From an uncultured Candidatus Thioglobus sp. (GTDB taxonomy: Bacteria; Pseudomonadota; Gammaproteobacteria; PS1; Pseudothioglobaceae), in NCBI GenBank assembly GCA_905182815.1, contig CAJJCX010000004.1, forward strand, positions 372,001-436,000: a stretch of 64,000 nt of DNA, written 5' to 3'. Positions 38,473 through 49,910 of this stretch are shown here, piece by piece; positions within the stretch are counted from its first letter, which is position 1; each line of letters begins with the position of its first letter. The notes beneath the pieces are model-generated. The model made no database searches and was not told where the DNA came from. It saw nothing but the letters and a program-made list of their open reading frames with translations. The position numbers and the translations under genes were made by a program.

Positions 38473-38744
38473 ATAGAAATCTCTTCAGTTTCAATTGGGA
38501 CGAACATCAATAATTCTTCTTTTGATTTTTGATAAATCGTTATGCCACTTTCAAGCTCTGAATATTCCATCATTAGCTGCCTGTTTAGAGCATTTATGCG
38601 CTCATGATTAGACTTAACAACTTTTTCGTTTTGATGTAGCAAATACATTTGATGATGCCAATGAATGCTTAATATTGAAATTGAAACGATCGAAATTATT
38701 AATAAAATATTAATAATGAATTTTTTTTTAATTATCGCTAGCAC
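38469..38744 (-). CDS. ftsL: Cell division protein FtsL
   Basis: Small bitopic divisome protein, 91 residues. The hydrophobic segment at residues 8-26 (FIINILLIISIVSISILSI) is followed by a coiled-coil-like periplasmic tail with NERINALNRQLMMEYSELESGITIYQ-type spacing. Assignment rests on size, one membrane helix and position between rsmH (seven-base overlap) and ftsI (four-base overlap); FtsL sequences are poorly conserved. Confidence 0.88.
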   Translation of the reverse strand: MLAIIKKKFIINILLIISIVSISILSIHWHHQMYLLHQNEKVVKSNHERINALNRQLMMEYSELESGITIYQKSKEELLMFVPIETEEISI

Positions 38745-39664
38745 TTTTCAACCAAACGGAGGATTGCACTTCGTGATCTTCTATTCACTTTGATCTCTTC
38801 ATCAGAAGGCTTAATTTTTCCTAAATCTTTCAGTAAGCATTCAGACTCATCATTGGCAATGACTGGTAATCCTTTTGGGAGTTGCTTAGGTCGAGAATGT
38901 TTACGAATGAATTGTTTAACTATTCTGTCTTCAATTGAGTGAAAAGTAATAATTACAAGTCTTCCTTTGGGAGATAATGCGTCAATAGTTTGCTCAAGAG
39001 CTTCTGAAAGTTTTTTTAATTCATCATTAATTGCAATTCTAATAGCTTGAAATGAGCGAGTCGCTGGGTGCTTTTTTTTGCCAGGTCTTACAACACTAGA
39101 GATAATATTTGCTAGCTCAAGCGTTGAGTTCAGATCGTTATTTTTTTGATATTCTTTAATGGTTGAGGCAATAATTCTACTTCTTTTTTCTTCGCCATAC
39201 TGAAAAAGAGTATTAGCAATTTCGGTTTCGCTACTATCTCTTAACCAGCTTGCTGCAGTAGTAGTTTGGGTTTGATCCATCCTCATGTCAAGAGCGCCAT
39301 CTTTCATAAAGCTAAACCCTCTTTCAGCATTGTCAATTTGAGGTGAAGAGATGCCAAGATCCATTAATATGCCATCTACTTTTCCTAATAAATTCAATTG
39401 ACTAAGAGTATCTTGAAGGTTTGAAAAATTACAATGAATTGGGGTTAGGCGTGAGTCTGGAAAATTTATTTGTGCATAATTGATTGCCTCCATATCTTGA
39501 TCAAGGCCAATAACCTTTCCAGAATTTCCAAGATTATTTAGTATTCCCTTGGTATGTCCACACCTACCTAGAGTGGCATCAACATAGACACCATTAGGCT
39601 TAATATTAAGGCCTTTAATAGACTCATTGAAAAGGACTGATTCATGATGATTTGATTCTATCAT
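38738..39664 (-). CDS. rsmH: 16S rRNA (cytosine-1402-N4)-methyltransferase
   Basis: Methylates C1402 in the ribosomal P site. The 308 residues include the N-terminal HESVLFNESIKGL, the SAM motif VDATLGRCGHTKGIL, GKVDGILMDLGISSPQID, AERGFSFMKDGALDMRMDQ, KKHPATRSFQAIRIAINDEL and the C-terminal VNRRSRSAILRLVEK. All are standard for RsmH. The gene is intact and follows mraZ by about 30 bases as in the canonical dcw cluster. Confidence 0.97.
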   Translation of the reverse strand: MIESNHHESVLFNESIKGLNIKPNGVYVDATLGRCGHTKGILNNLGNSGKVIGLDQDMEAINYAQINFPDSRLTPIHCNFSNLQDTLSQLNLLGKVDGILMDLGISSPQIDNAERGFSFMKDGALDMRMDQTQTTTAASWLRDSSETEIANTLFQYGEEKRSRIIASTIKEYQKNNDLNSTLELANIISSVVRPGKKKHPATRSFQAIRIAINDELKKLSEALEQTIDALSPKGRLVIITFHSIEDRIVKQFIRKHSRPKQLPKGLPVIANDESECLLKDLGKIKPSDEEIKVNRRSRSAILRLVEKC

Positions 39665-39694
39665 TGAGTTATTACACTTAATTGATTCATCGCT

Positions 39695-40150
39695 TTAAAG
39701 TGAAAGTTTTGAAATCTCTTCAGGAACATCATCTTGAGAACTTAATCTTTCAAGTTTTTCAATTTGTTCTGATGCCATGCCTTTTCATCCCAAATTTCAA
39801 AACTTGTACCTTGGCCACTTAGAATCGCTTTATCTGTTAAATTTGCATAACTCTTGTGAGAGCTTGGTAATAAAATTCTGCCAATTTTATCCAAGTCACA
39901 ATCACATGCATGACCTATAAGTTTTCTGGATATTTTCTTAGAGTGAACATTCAGCGAAGGGAGTTCAGCAATCTTCTCGTTCAAGTTGTTGCCAATTAGG
40001 AAGTGGGTATAAAACTAAACAAGGGTCATCAGGATGAATACTAAGGACCATTTCCCCAGAGCAGATTTTGGCTACTTGATGTTGATGGCGAACAGGTATC
40101 TTTACCCTTCCTTTCGAATCAATTGATAATAGGTGAATTCCACGAAACAT
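39695..40150 (-). CDS. mraZ: Transcriptional regulator MraZ (two frameshifts)
   Basis: AbrB-fold DNA-binding repressor of the division cluster. The repaired product is about 151 residues. The first swapped-hairpin repeat is MFRGIHLLSIDSKGRVKIPVRHQ, the second HACDCDLDKIGRILLPSSHKSYANLTDKAILSGQGTSFEIWDEKAW. The C-terminus reads SEQIEKLERLSSQDDVPEEISKLSL. A gained base near 39988 and a lost G near 39775 (TGGG read as TGG) cancel. Four phased boxes lie directly upstream of its start. It is the first gene of the dcw operon on this strand. Confidence 0.92.
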
Positions 40151-40153
40151 AAA

Positions 40154-40187
40154 ACCATTTTATACCATTAAATACCATTTATTACCA
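40154..40187 (-). promoter_or_regulatory. Four direct TGGT boxes at exactly 10-bp spacing, candidate MraZ-binding site
   Basis: On the minus strand TGGT occurs at 40187, 40177, 40167 and 40157 (ACCA at 40184, 40174, 40164 and 40154 on the plus strand), with six AT-rich bases between copies. E. coli MraZ binds TGGGN direct repeats spaced by five bases, so this looks like a TGGT version of the same site. The last box ends three bases before the mraZ ATG, and a TATAAA lies between two boxes. There is no Shine-Dalgarno site, suggesting a very short leader. Confidence 0.7.
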
Positions 40188-40274
40188 CAAATATTTAAGA
40201 TTAAATTGATATTTATGTGTGTAACATAATAAATAATATTTAAAATTTTTTTTACAAAAAATTAACTAATTTAG

Positions 40275-41623
<1,349 letters not shown>

Positions 41624-41785
41624 TTTAAATGAGCTAGTAAATATTACTTTTGTATAATGATGTGTAATTAACTAAAAAATTTAAATTACCATATAAAAAA
41701 CACCTTTACATAGATTAATTAAGACTAAAATTCCTTCTTTTTTAAAATATAATAAATAGCTGTTAATTAGCTAAATTGCTGTTAG

Positions 41786-42392
41786 ATGAATTCTACTAAA
41801 AATAACACTGTACGACAGAAGAAAATTGATGGCATTAGCTGGATTATTCTGGTTTTTTTTCCTAATATTTTATCTTTTAGGAGCTTTGACTTTTCATGCT
41901 GGTGAGCAAGCCTTTACAGCACTTTATGTTTGGTTCAATAGCTCAATCTTCTCTCCAATATTAATCGCCTTATTGAGCATAACAATTGTCTTTCATGTTG
42001 TGACTGCAGTTACTAGGCAATTATCAAATAATGTTAGTTCTGGTGATAGATATAAGAAGCCTTATCCTAAAGCCATACCAAGACTAGTTGCATGGTCTGG
42101 CGCATCTATTATTCTTATTTTTATAGTTACCCATAGTGTTCAAATGTTTTCAATCGACTCTACTGATTTATATTCAGAAATCCAGTTAATTTTTCAAAGA
42201 CCAATGATGTGGGCTATTTATGGTCTTGGAATGATTGCAATATCAACACACTTGCATCATGGGTTGACAAACGTACTTCAAACATTCGGTATTTCCAGTA
42301 AACAACCCAAGGGTTTAGCATTTGGGATTGTCTTTGTAATCATGGCAGGCTATGCTTCAATTCCACTAGGTATTTTGTATGCAAAAATTTAA
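41786..42392 (+). CDS. sdhC: Succinate dehydrogenase/fumarate reductase cytochrome b subunit (type B, one frameshift near 41825)
   Basis: Membrane anchor that passes electrons between the iron-sulfur subunit and quinone. I take the start as ATG 41786 ([13 protein letters not shown]); one extra A then leads into [19 protein letters not shown], the usual entry into helix 1. The joined 201 residues hold five membrane helices, with histidines in four of them (TFHAG, VFHVV, VTHSV, THLHHG). That fits a single large di-heme cytochrome b as in Wolinella and Bacillus, not the SdhC plus SdhD pair of E. coli. It overlaps sdhA by 14 bases. Confidence 0.88.
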
Positions 42393-44307
42393 TCCAAACG
42401 TGCCGACTGGGCCCTTAGAGGGTAGATGGGAGAAACATAAATTTGATTTAGCTCTTATCGCGCCGCAAAATAGAAAAAAATATAATATTATTGTTATTGG
42501 AACTGGTCTTGCAGGCGCATCTTTATGCGCAACACTAGGAGAGGCGGGCTACAATGTCCAGTCTTTTTGTTACAACGACAGCCCAAGAAGAGCGCATTCA
42601 ATCGCTGCTCAGGGCGGCGTCAATGCTAGTAAAAATTATCAAAATGATGGTGATAGTACCTGGAGGCTCTTCTATGACACAATCAAGGGTGGTGATTTCC
42701 GCGCAAGGGAGTCCAATATATATCGCTTAGCTCAATTAAGTTGCAATATTATTGATCAGGCAGTTTCCCAAGGTGTTCCTTTTGCAAGAGAATATAGTGG
42801 TTATTTGGCAAATAGGTCATTTGGTGGTACTCAGGTCTCTCGAACTTTTTATGCTCGTGGACAAACTGGACAGCAACTCTTGTTAGGGGCATATAGCTCA
42901 ATGAGCAAAGAAATAGCATCTGGAAAAGTAAAACATACTTCTAGATCTGAAATGTTAGAAATAATAATAATTGATGGAAAGGCCCGAGGAGTTGTAGTGC
43001 GAGATTTAATCACGGGTGAAATTTCTTCACACGTTGCTGATTGTGTTGTAATGTGCACTGGTGGTTATAGTAATGCCTATTTCCTGTCAACTAATGCGAA
43101 GGGTTGTAATACTTCTGCAACATGGAGAGCACATAAAAATGGTGCTTATTTTGCAAATCCAAGTTTCACTCAGATTCACCCAACTTGTGTTCCACCAACT
43201 GGTGACAGTCAGTCCAAATTAACACTAATGAGTGAATCTTTAAGAAATGATGGTCGAATATGGGCCCCAAAAAATATTGAAGATTGCGATAAAAATCCAA
43301 ATGAGATTTTAGAAGAAAATAGAGATTATTTTCTGGAGCGAATGTACCCTGCATTTGCAAACTTAGTGCCAAGAGATATTGCATCAAGAGCTCTTAAAGG
43401 TATATGCGATGAAGGGCGAGGTGTTGGTTCAATCATTAATGATCAAAGGCTTGGCGTTTATCTTGATTTTTCTTCGGTCATTGAAAAAATGGGCATTGAT
43501 AAAGTTAAAGAGAAATACGGTAACTTGTTTGATATGTATAAAAGTATTACAGGTGAAAATCCTTATGAAGTGCCAATGAAGATTTATCCTGCGCCGCATT
43601 ACACAATGGGTGGATTATGGGTTGATTACAACCTAATGACAACGATTGATGGGTTGTTTGCTTGTGGTGAAGCTAATTTTTCTGATCATGGGGCAAATCG
43701 ATTAGGTGCCTCTGCATTGATGCAAGGATTAGCCGATGGCTATTTCATTGCGCCACAAACTGTTGCTAACTATCTAGCGCGCGGAACATTTGAAAAGGTA
43801 AGTAATGATCACCCTGAGGTCATAGCCTCTATCGATGCAGTTAAAAGTCGTATAGATAAGCTAATGAATGCGCCAATGCCAGAACATTCTCCCGACTATT
43901 TTCATAGAAAAGTAGGTGGTATCTTATGGGCTGCATGCGGAATGGCAAGAGATAAGAATGCGCTTGAAGAGGCGGTGAAATCAATTGAAAAACTAAAGTC
44001 TGATTTCTGGAAAAGTATTAAAGTAACTGGCTCAGATACTGACTTTAATCAAACCCTAGAAAAGGCTGGTAGGGTTGCAGATTTTATTGAGCTTGGCCAT
44101 CTAATGTGTGTTGATGCTCTTGATCGTGAAGAGTCTTGTGGCGCACATGCGCGCCTTGAGTATCTCGCTGAAAGTGGTGATGCTATGAGAGATGATGAGA
44201 ACTATGGTTATGTAGCTGCATGGGAATTTAACGAGAATGGCCCGGAGCTTCATAAAGAAGAGCTTAATTATGAATTTATTAAGCCAACATATAGGGACTA
44301 TAAATGA
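42379..44307 (+). CDS. sdhA: Succinate dehydrogenase/fumarate reductase flavoprotein subunit
   Basis: Catalytic subunit that interconverts succinate and fumarate. The 642 residues show the FAD loop [21 protein letters not shown], the covalent-FAD histidine in [14 protein letters not shown], the [13 protein letters not shown] block, active-site [11 protein letters not shown] with its Arg, and [13 protein letters not shown] with [22 protein letters not shown]. The C-terminus [11 protein letters not shown] is typical. Length and the [10 protein letters not shown] pattern place it with the type B/Bacteroidetes-like flavoproteins. Intact, and overlaps sdhB by four bases. Confidence 0.94.
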   Translation: MQKFNPNVPTGPLEGRWEKHKFDLALIAPQNRKKYNIIVIGTGLAGASLCATLGEAGYNVQSFCYNDSPRRAHSIAAQGGVNASKNYQNDGDSTWRLFYDTIKGGDFRARESNIYRLAQLSCNIIDQAVSQGVPFAREYSGYLANRSFGGTQVSRTFYARGQTGQQLLLGAYSSMSKEIASGKVKHTSRSEMLEIIIIDGKARGVVVRDLITGEISSHVADCVVMCTGGYSNAYFLSTNAKGCNTSATWRAHKNGAYFANPSFTQIHPTCVPPTGDSQSKLTLMSESLRNDGRIWAPKNIEDCDKNPNEILEENRDYFLERMYPAFANLVPRDIASRALKGICDEGRGVGSIINDQRLGVYLDFSSVIEKMGIDKVKEKYGNLFDMYKSITGENPYEVPMKIYPAPHYTMGGLWVDYNLMTTIDGLFACGEANFSDHGANRLGASALMQGLADGYFIAPQTVANYLARGTFEKVSNDHPEVIASIDAVKSRIDKLMNAPMPEHSPDYFHRKVGGILWAACGMARDKNALEEAVKSIEKLKSDFWKSIKVTGSDTDFNQTLEKAGRVADFIELGHLMCVDALDREESCGAHARLEYLAESGDAMRDDENYGYVAAWEFNENGPELHKEELNYEFIKPTYRDYK

Positions 44308-45032
44308 ATTTCACACTGCATATCTGGCGACAAAAAAATACGAGTAGTGACGGAAGCTTTGTAACTTACCATGTTGAAAATATTGATAGCGACACCTCAT
44401 TTTTAGAGATGCTAGATCACTTAAATGAGAAGCTTATTGACAAAGGTGAAGATTGTGTAGTATTCGATTATGATTGTAGAGAAGGAATTTGCGGCACCTG
44501 CTCATTGGTAATTAATGGCCACCCTCATGGCGAAAAGAAAGCAACGACTACTTGCCAGCTTTATATGAGGGATTATGCTAATCAGAGAGAGCTTTGGATC
44601 GAGCCATGGCGTGCTCAAAGTTTCCCAATTATGAAAGATTTGGCTGTTAAGCGAGAAGCGTTTGACCGAATTATTCAGTCTGGAGGGTTTATCTCTGTTT
44701 CTGTTGGCTCTGCCCCTGAAGCTAACTCTCAACTGATTAATAAAGACGATGCAGATTGTGCATTTGACTCAGCAACTTGTATTGGATGCGGTGCATGTGT
44801 TGCAGTTTGTCCAAATGCTTCAGCAAGTTTATTTGTGGCTGCAAAGATTAATCATTTTGAGCAGTTGCCCCAAGGCAAAATTGAAAGCAAGAAGCGTGCA
44901 GAAAGAATGATAAATCAAATGGAAGAAGAAGGCTTTGGAAGTTGTTCAAATCATCGGCATTGTGAGACTGTTTGTCCAAAAGAAATTTCAGTTAGTAATA
45001 TTGCTACAATGAATAATTTGCTATTAGCATAA
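44304..45032 (+). CDS. sdhB: Succinate dehydrogenase/fumarate reductase iron-sulfur subunit
   Basis: Carries three Fe-S clusters between flavin and heme. In 242 residues the 2Fe-2S ligands are in [16 protein letters not shown] and TTCQLYM. The 4Fe-4S and 3Fe-4S ligands are in [15 protein letters not shown] and [21 protein letters not shown]. The third Cys region (CSNHRHC) is a form found in type B enzymes. It ends the sdhCAB operon; mdh follows 36 bases later with its own ribosome site (AGGGAGATG). Confidence 0.94.
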   Translation: MNFTLHIWRQKNTSSDGSFVTYHVENIDSDTSFLEMLDHLNEKLIDKGEDCVVFDYDCREGICGTCSLVINGHPHGEKKATTTCQLYMRDYANQRELWIEPWRAQSFPIMKDLAVKREAFDRIIQSGGFISVSVGSAPEANSQLINKDDADCAFDSATCIGCGACVAVCPNASASLFVAAKINHFEQLPQGKIESKKRAERMINQMEEEGFGSCSNHRHCETVCPKEISVSNIATMNNLLLA

Positions 45033-45068
45033 TTGCATAGCTATTTTTTATATTTTTAGGGAGATGTT

Positions 45069-46006
45069 ATGAAAGTTGTTGTTTTAGGTGCTGCTGGTGG
45101 AATTGGTCAGGCGTTAGGATTATTATTGAAAACACAGTTACCAAATGGAACTGAATTGTCATTGTATGACATTGCTCCTGTGACACCAGGTGTCGCGGCA
45201 GATTTGAGTCATATACCAACGGCAGTTAAAGTTTCTGGTTTTGCAGGCGAAGACCCTTCACCTGCTCTAGTAAATGCAGATATTGTATTAATTTCAGCTG
45301 GCGTTGCTCGTAAGCCAGGAATGGATCGGTCCGATCTTTTTAATATTAATGCAGGTATTGTTAAAAACCTCGTTTCAGTATGTGCAGATACTTGTCCAAA
45401 GGCTTTAATTGGAATTATTACAAATCCTGTAAACACAACGGTTGCAATTGCAGCAGATGTTCTAAAGAAAAAAGGAGTTTACGATCCAGCACGCTTATTT
45501 GGCATTACGACTTTAGATATTATTCGTTCTAGTACATTTGTTGCTGAAGTTAATGGGGTTAATCCTGAAGATGTAAGTGTTCCTGTAATTGGTGGCCACT
45601 CAGGAATTACTATCCTTCCGTTGCTTTCACAGTCAGGTTTTGACTTTGATGAGGCTAGTGCATCTGCAATGACAAACGTATTCAGAATGCAGGAACTGAA
45701 GTTGTTGAGGCAAAAGCTGGTGGTGGCTCAGCTACTTTATCAATGGGTCAGGCAGCAGCAAAATTTGGTTTGTCTCTAGTTCGCGCTCTTAATGGTGAAG
45801 AAGGCGTAATAGAGTGTACTTATGTTGAAGGCTCTGGAGATAGGGCTCGCTTTTTTGCACAACCAGTCCTGTTGGGTAAAAATGGTGTTGATAAAATATT
45901 AGGTTTTGGAGATCTTTCAGCATTTGAAGAAAAAACACTTAATGCAGCACTTGAAACCCTTAGATCTGATATCAAAATTGGTGAAGAGTTTGTTTCACAA
46001 ACTTAA
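45069..46006 (+). CDS. mdh: Malate dehydrogenase, NAD-dependent (one frameshift near 45676)
   Basis: Interconverts malate and oxaloacetate. Repaired length is 312 residues, the same as E. coli Mdh. The NAD site is [18 protein letters not shown], the mobile loop is [21 protein letters not shown], then [35 protein letters not shown], and the catalytic histidine in [16 protein letters not shown]. One base is lost in ATGACAAACG, after which [27 protein letters not shown] resumes. It sits between sdhB and the malic enzyme gene, forming a C4-acid cluster. Confidence 0.95.
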
Positions 46007-46027
46007 AAATCATTAAATAAGGCGAAA

Positions 46028-47252
46028 ATGTCACAAACTCTGCATGATAAGGCTTTAGCTTATCACCAGGAAGGAAGACCTGGAAAGATTAATGTTACTT
46101 CTCACAAGAAATTAGATAACGATCAAGATCTGAGTTTAGCTTATAGTCCAGGCGTTGCAGCTCCTGTAAGAGAAATTGTAAAAGATCCTGGTGCGGTTAA
46201 TAAATATACTATTAAAGGTAATTTGGTGGCAGTAATTACTGATGGTTCAGCTGTCCTAGGCTTAGGAAATGTTGGGCCTTTGGCGGCAAAACCAGTGATG
46301 GAAGGTAAGGCTGTATTATTCAAGCGTTTTGCAGGTATCGATGTTTTTAATATAGAGCTTGATACTCAAGATGTTGAAGAAATTATCAGTACAATTAAAA
46401 ACATTGCGCCAACATTTGGTGGGATTAATTTAGAGGATATTTCTGCGCCGCGCTGCTTTGAAATTGAAAAGAGATTAATTGATGAGTTAGATATACCTGT
46501 TTTTCATGATGATCAACATGGGACTGCTATTATTGTCGCAGCAGGACTTTTAAATGCGCTCGAAATCCAAGAAAAAAACTTCAAGGAAGCCAAAATTGTA
46601 TGCGCTGGTGCTGGATCTGCTGGAATTGCAACATTAAATTTATTGCTCGAACTTGGCTTTAGTAAAGACAATATTCTTGCTGGTTGATCGTAATGGAGTA
46701 GTTTCAACAAAAAGTGAAAACTTAAGTAAGGAAAAACTAGCTTTTGCAGTAGATACTGATAAAAAAACTTTAAGTGATGCTATTGATGGCTCTGACGTTT
46801 TTATAGGTGTTGCTAGAGGAAATCTTGTAACTCAAGAGATGGTGAAATCGATGGCTAAAAGACCAATAATTTTTGCATTATCTAATCCTGATCCAGAAAT
46901 CTCACCAGTAGATGTTTATGCCTGCAGAGATGACGTGTTAATGGCTACAGGAAGAAGTGATTATCCAAATCAGGTAAATAATGTTCTTGGCTTTCCTTAT
47001 ATTTTTAGAGGAGCACTTGATGCCAACTCTAAAATTATTAATACTGAAATGAAGGTTGCAGCAGTTCATGCACTTAAAGACTTGGTTAAGCTTCCAGCTC
47101 CTAAAGAATTAATAGAGATTTATAAAGATACTAGTTTGACTTTTGGAAAAGACTATTTTATTCCTAAACCGTTTGATCCTAGGCTAATCAAAGTTGTTCC
47201 AAAAGCAATATTTGAAGCAGCAGTTGCTAGTGGCGCTTCAAGGCAAAAATAA
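46028..47252 (+). CDS. Malic enzyme, NAD(P)-dependent, short form (one frameshift near 46679)
   Basis: Oxidatively decarboxylates malate to pyruvate. The repaired product is about 407 residues. Motifs: [87 protein letters not shown], and the NAD site [21 protein letters not shown]. There is no phosphotransacetylase-like C-terminal domain, unlike E. coli MaeB (about 760 residues). An extra G in ATTCTTGCTGG moves the frame before LVDRNGVV. It follows mdh by 21 bases. Cofactor preference is not readable. Confidence 0.92.
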
Positions 47253-47287
47253 TCAACGAATAACCTTTTAATTACTACATTTAAACC

Positions 47288-47316
47288 TTGCTAAGCTAAA
47301 TTAGTTATGGGATAAT
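47288..47316 (+). promoter_or_regulatory. Sigma-70 promoter of the tRNA-tuf operon
   Basis: TTGCTA (47288-47293) and GATAAT (47311-47316) are separated by exactly 17 bases. The -10 ends 16 bases before the tRNA-Tyr 5' end, leaving room for a short leader. Confidence 0.7.
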
Positions 47317-47332
47317 GTCCGATTGTTTTTTT

Positions 47333-47417
47333 GGAGGGGTGGCCGAGTGGTTAAAGGCGACGGACTGTAAATCCGTTCTCTCTGAGTACGTTGGTTCGAA
47401 TCCAACTCCCTCCACCA
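47333..47417 (+). tRNA. tRNA-Tyr (GUA)
   Basis: An 85-base class II tRNA with encoded CCA. The acceptor GGAGGGG pairs with CTCCCTCC. The anticodon loop in CGGACTGTAAATCCG carries GTA. The variable arm and GGTTCGAATCC T loop are present. First gene of the tRNA-tuf operon. Confidence 0.96.
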
Positions 47418-47440
47418 GAAGAACATGAGAATAAGAAATT

Positions 47441-47514
47441 GCGGGTGTCGTATATTGGTATTACCTTAGCCTTCCAAGCTAATGAGGTGGGTTCGATTCC
47501 CATCACCCGCTCCA
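47441..47514 (+). tRNA. tRNA-Gly (UCC)
   Basis: A 74-base tRNA with encoded CCA. The acceptor GCGGGTG pairs with CACCCGC. The anticodon loop CTTCCAA within AGC..GCT carries TCC, and the T arm is GGTTCGATTCC. It lies 23 bases after tRNA-Tyr. Confidence 0.96.
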
Positions 47515-47529
47515 TGTGGTTAGGGCTGT

Positions 47530-47605
<76 letters not shown>

Positions 47606-47635
47606 TGTAAATTGAATGAATATAGGGGATTAGAA

Positions 47636-48826
47636 ATGGCAAAAGAGAAATTTGAAAGAACCAAACCACACGTAAATGTGGGAACAATTGGTCACGTTGA
47701 CCATGGAAAAACTACTTTAACTGCAGCCCTTACTAAGGTTATGGCTGAGATGAACGGTGGTGAATTCAAGGATTATGCAAATATTGATAATGCTCCTGAA
47801 GAAAGAGAGCGTGGTATCACGATTTCAACAGCGCACGTAGAGTATGAGTCAGCGGCTCGTCACTACGCTCACGTTGATTGTCCAGGACACGCCGACTACG
47901 TTAAGAACATGATTACAGGTGCTGCTCAAATGGACGGCGCTATTATTGTAATCGCTGCAACTGATGGACCAATGGCTCAAACGCGTGAGCACATTCTATT
48001 GTCTCGTCAAGTTGGTGTTCCTTACATCGTTGTTTACATGAACAAAGCCGATATGGTTGATGATGAAGAATTAGTAGAGCTTGTTGAAATGGAAATCCGT
48101 GAACTTTTGACAGAATACGAATTCCCAGGTGATGACACTCCAGTAATCTTTGGTTCAGCTTTGAAAGCATTAGAAGGTGATACATCAGATATTGGTGTCC
48201 CTTCAATTATGAAGTTAGTTGAAGCATTAGATACATACATCCCAACTCCAGAGCGTGATACAGATAAGACATTCCTAATGCCAATTGAGGACGTGTTCTC
48301 AATCTCAGGTCGTGGAACGGTTGTAACAGGTCGTATCGAACGTGGTGTTGTTAATGTTGGTGATGAAATTGAAATCGTTGGTATTAAAGATACGCAGCTG
48401 ACTACTTGTACAGGTGTTGAAATGTTTAGAAAATTGCTTGACTCAGGTGAAGCAGGTGATAACGTTGGTGTTCTTCTTCGTGGTACGAAGCGTGAAGATG
48501 TTGAGCGTGGTCAAGTACTTGCTAAGAAAGGTACGATTAACCCGCACACTAAGTTTGAAGCAGAGATATATGTTTTAAGTAAAGAAGAAGGTGGACGTCA
48601 TACTCCATTCTTTAACAATTATCGTCCTCAGTTCTACTTCAGAACAACAGACGTTACTGGTGCATGCGAACTGCCAAAAGGCGTTGAAATGGTTATGCCA
48701 GGTGACAATGTGAAGATGACAATTGAGTTACTAGCTCCGATTGCAATGGAAGAAGGATTAAGATTTGCAATTAGAGAAGGTGGACGCACAGTAGGTGCTG
48801 GAGTCGTCTCGAAAATTACGAGTTAA
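47636..48826 (+). CDS. tuf: Elongation factor Tu
   Basis: GTPase that delivers aminoacyl-tRNA to the ribosome. The start at 47636 ([27 protein letters not shown]) has AGGGGAT nearby and gives the usual 396 residues. Conserved blocks are the P-loop GHVDHGKT, the switch [24 protein letters not shown] and the C-terminal [13 protein letters not shown]. Codons lean to those ending in T or C more than neighbours (CGT, GGT), as expected for a highly expressed gene. It is intact, whereas surrounding genes have indels. Confidence 0.99.
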   Translation: MAKEKFERTKPHVNVGTIGHVDHGKTTLTAALTKVMAEMNGGEFKDYANIDNAPEERERGITISTAHVEYESAARHYAHVDCPGHADYVKNMITGAAQMDGAIIVIAATDGPMAQTREHILLSRQVGVPYIVVYMNKADMVDDEELVELVEMEIRELLTEYEFPGDDTPVIFGSALKALEGDTSDIGVPSIMKLVEALDTYIPTPERDTDKTFLMPIEDVFSISGRGTVVTGRIERGVVNVGDEIEIVGIKDTQLTTCTGVEMFRKLLDSGEAGDNVGVLLRGTKREDVERGQVLAKKGTINPHTKFEAEIYVLSKEEGGRHTPFFNNYRPQFYFRTTDVTGACELPKGVEMVMPGDNVKMTIELLAPIAMEEGLRFAIREGGRTVGAGVVSKITS

Positions 48827-48840
48827 AAGTTAGATTTAGT

Positions 48841-48873
48841 AAGTGGTTGCTTTTTATGAGTAGCCACTTTTTT
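48841..48873 (+). terminator. Terminator or attenuator after tuf
   Basis: A ten-base-pair stem (AAGTGGTTGC with GTAGCCACTT, two G-U pairs) with a nine-base loop runs into T6. It lies 14 bases after the tuf stop and before tRNA-Trp. Confidence 0.82.
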
Positions 48874-48887
48874 AGGGTTTGATATTT

Positions 48888-48963
48888 AGGCAAGTGGCTC
48901 AATTGGTAGAGTAGTGGTCTCCAAAACCATTGGTTGGGGGTTCGAGTCCCTCCTTGCCTGCCA
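48888..48963 (+). tRNA. tRNA-Trp (CCA)
   Basis: A 76-base tRNA with encoded CCA. The acceptor AGGCAAG pairs with CTTGCCT. The anticodon loop CTCCAAA within TGGT..ACCA carries CCA. The T arm is GGGGTTCGAGTCCCT. It lies 15 bases before secE, the common tufB-trpT-secE order. Confidence 0.96.
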
Positions 48964-48978
48964 AATTAAAGGATATGT

Positions 48979-49362
48979 GTGGCTAAACAAATAGAAAATT
49001 TAAAGAGTGGTTCTGATCAGTGGAAAACTATCTTAGCAATTTTAATTGTAGTTGCTGGACTTGCTTTATATTATGTCAATCCTTTAGGATTTAATGCGCT
49101 TACAAAAGTTTTAGTAACGCTTGTAGTTTTTGCTATAGCGGTTACTGTTTTTGTAAAATCTGATCAAGGTGATCGATTTGTTCATTTTTTGAAAGAAACA
49201 CGAATTGAATTACGAAAGGTTGTTTGGCCAACTCGTCAAGAAACAATAAAAACAACTGGAATCATTATGGTTGCAGTAGTTATAGTTGCAATTTTCCTTT
49301 GGATTGTTGATGCATTCTTTACTTGGGGTGTTCAATCAATTTCGTCAATTAATATTTTTTAA
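48979..49362 (+). CDS. secE: Preprotein translocase subunit SecE
   Basis: Clamp subunit of the SecYEG channel. The start is GTG 48979 with AAAGGA about six bases upstream. The 127 residues have three membrane helices (about 18-35, 40-58, 93-115) as in enterobacterial SecE. The conserved amphipathic stretch is FLKETRIELRKVVWPTRQETIKTT. It is followed 13 bases later by nusG in the standard pair. Confidence 0.96.
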   Translation: MAKQIENLKSGSDQWKTILAILIVVAGLALYYVNPLGFNALTKVLVTLVVFAIAVTVFVKSDQGDRFVHFLKETRIELRKVVWPTRQETIKTTGIIMVAVVIVAIFLWIVDAFFTWGVQSISSINIF

Positions 49363-49375
49363 GTAAAGGATTATC

Positions 49376-49909
49376 ATGTCTAAGAATTGGTTTGTAATCC
49401 ATGCTAGAAGCGGCTATGAAGCGAAAGTTAAAATAGCTATTGAAGAAGCTGTGACTAGAGAAGGTATTGAAGATTTAGTTGATGAGATTCTTATTCCAAC
49501 TGAACAAGTAGTTGAGCTAAAAGCTGGAAAGAAAAAAGAAACTGAGCGTAAATTTTTCCCAGGCTATATGCTGATTAAGATGGAGCTTACTGAGCCTAGC
49601 TGGTTACTAGTTAAAAACACTAATAACGTTATAGGATTTATAGGTGGTTCATCTGGAAAACCTTCTCCAATAACTCAGAGAGAAGTAGATAGAATTTTTG
49701 CACGCGTTCAAGAAGGTGCTGACAAACCTAAGCCTAAGGTTGCATTTCAACCAGGTGAAGAAGTTTTGGTTACTGAAGGTCCATTTAATGAATTTAATGG
49801 AACTGTTGAAAGTGTTAATTATGAAAAGAGTTTGCTGACAGTGGAGGTTTTAATTTTTGGACGAACTACTGCAGTTGAATTAGAGTTTTCTCAAGTAGAG
49901 AAGACATAA
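49376..49909 (+). CDS. nusG: Transcription termination/antitermination factor NusG
   Basis: Binds RNA polymerase and links it to Rho or the ribosome. The 177 residues have the NGN domain (NWFVIHARSGYEAKVKIAIEEAV, ERKFFPGYMLIKMELT, WLLVKNTNNVIGFIGG) and the C-terminal KOW domain (PGEEVLVTEGPFNEFNGTVESVNYEKSLLTVEVLIFGR). Intact, typical length. A small hairpin and the L1 leader site follow. Confidence 0.98.
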   Translation: MSKNWFVIHARSGYEAKVKIAIEEAVTREGIEDLVDEILIPTEQVVELKAGKKKETERKFFPGYMLIKMELTEPSWLLVKNTNNVIGFIGGSSGKPSPITQREVDRIFARVQEGADKPKPKVAFQPGEEVLVTEGPFNEFNGTVESVNYEKSLLTVEVLIFGRTTAVELEFSQVEKT

Positions 49910-49910
49910 G

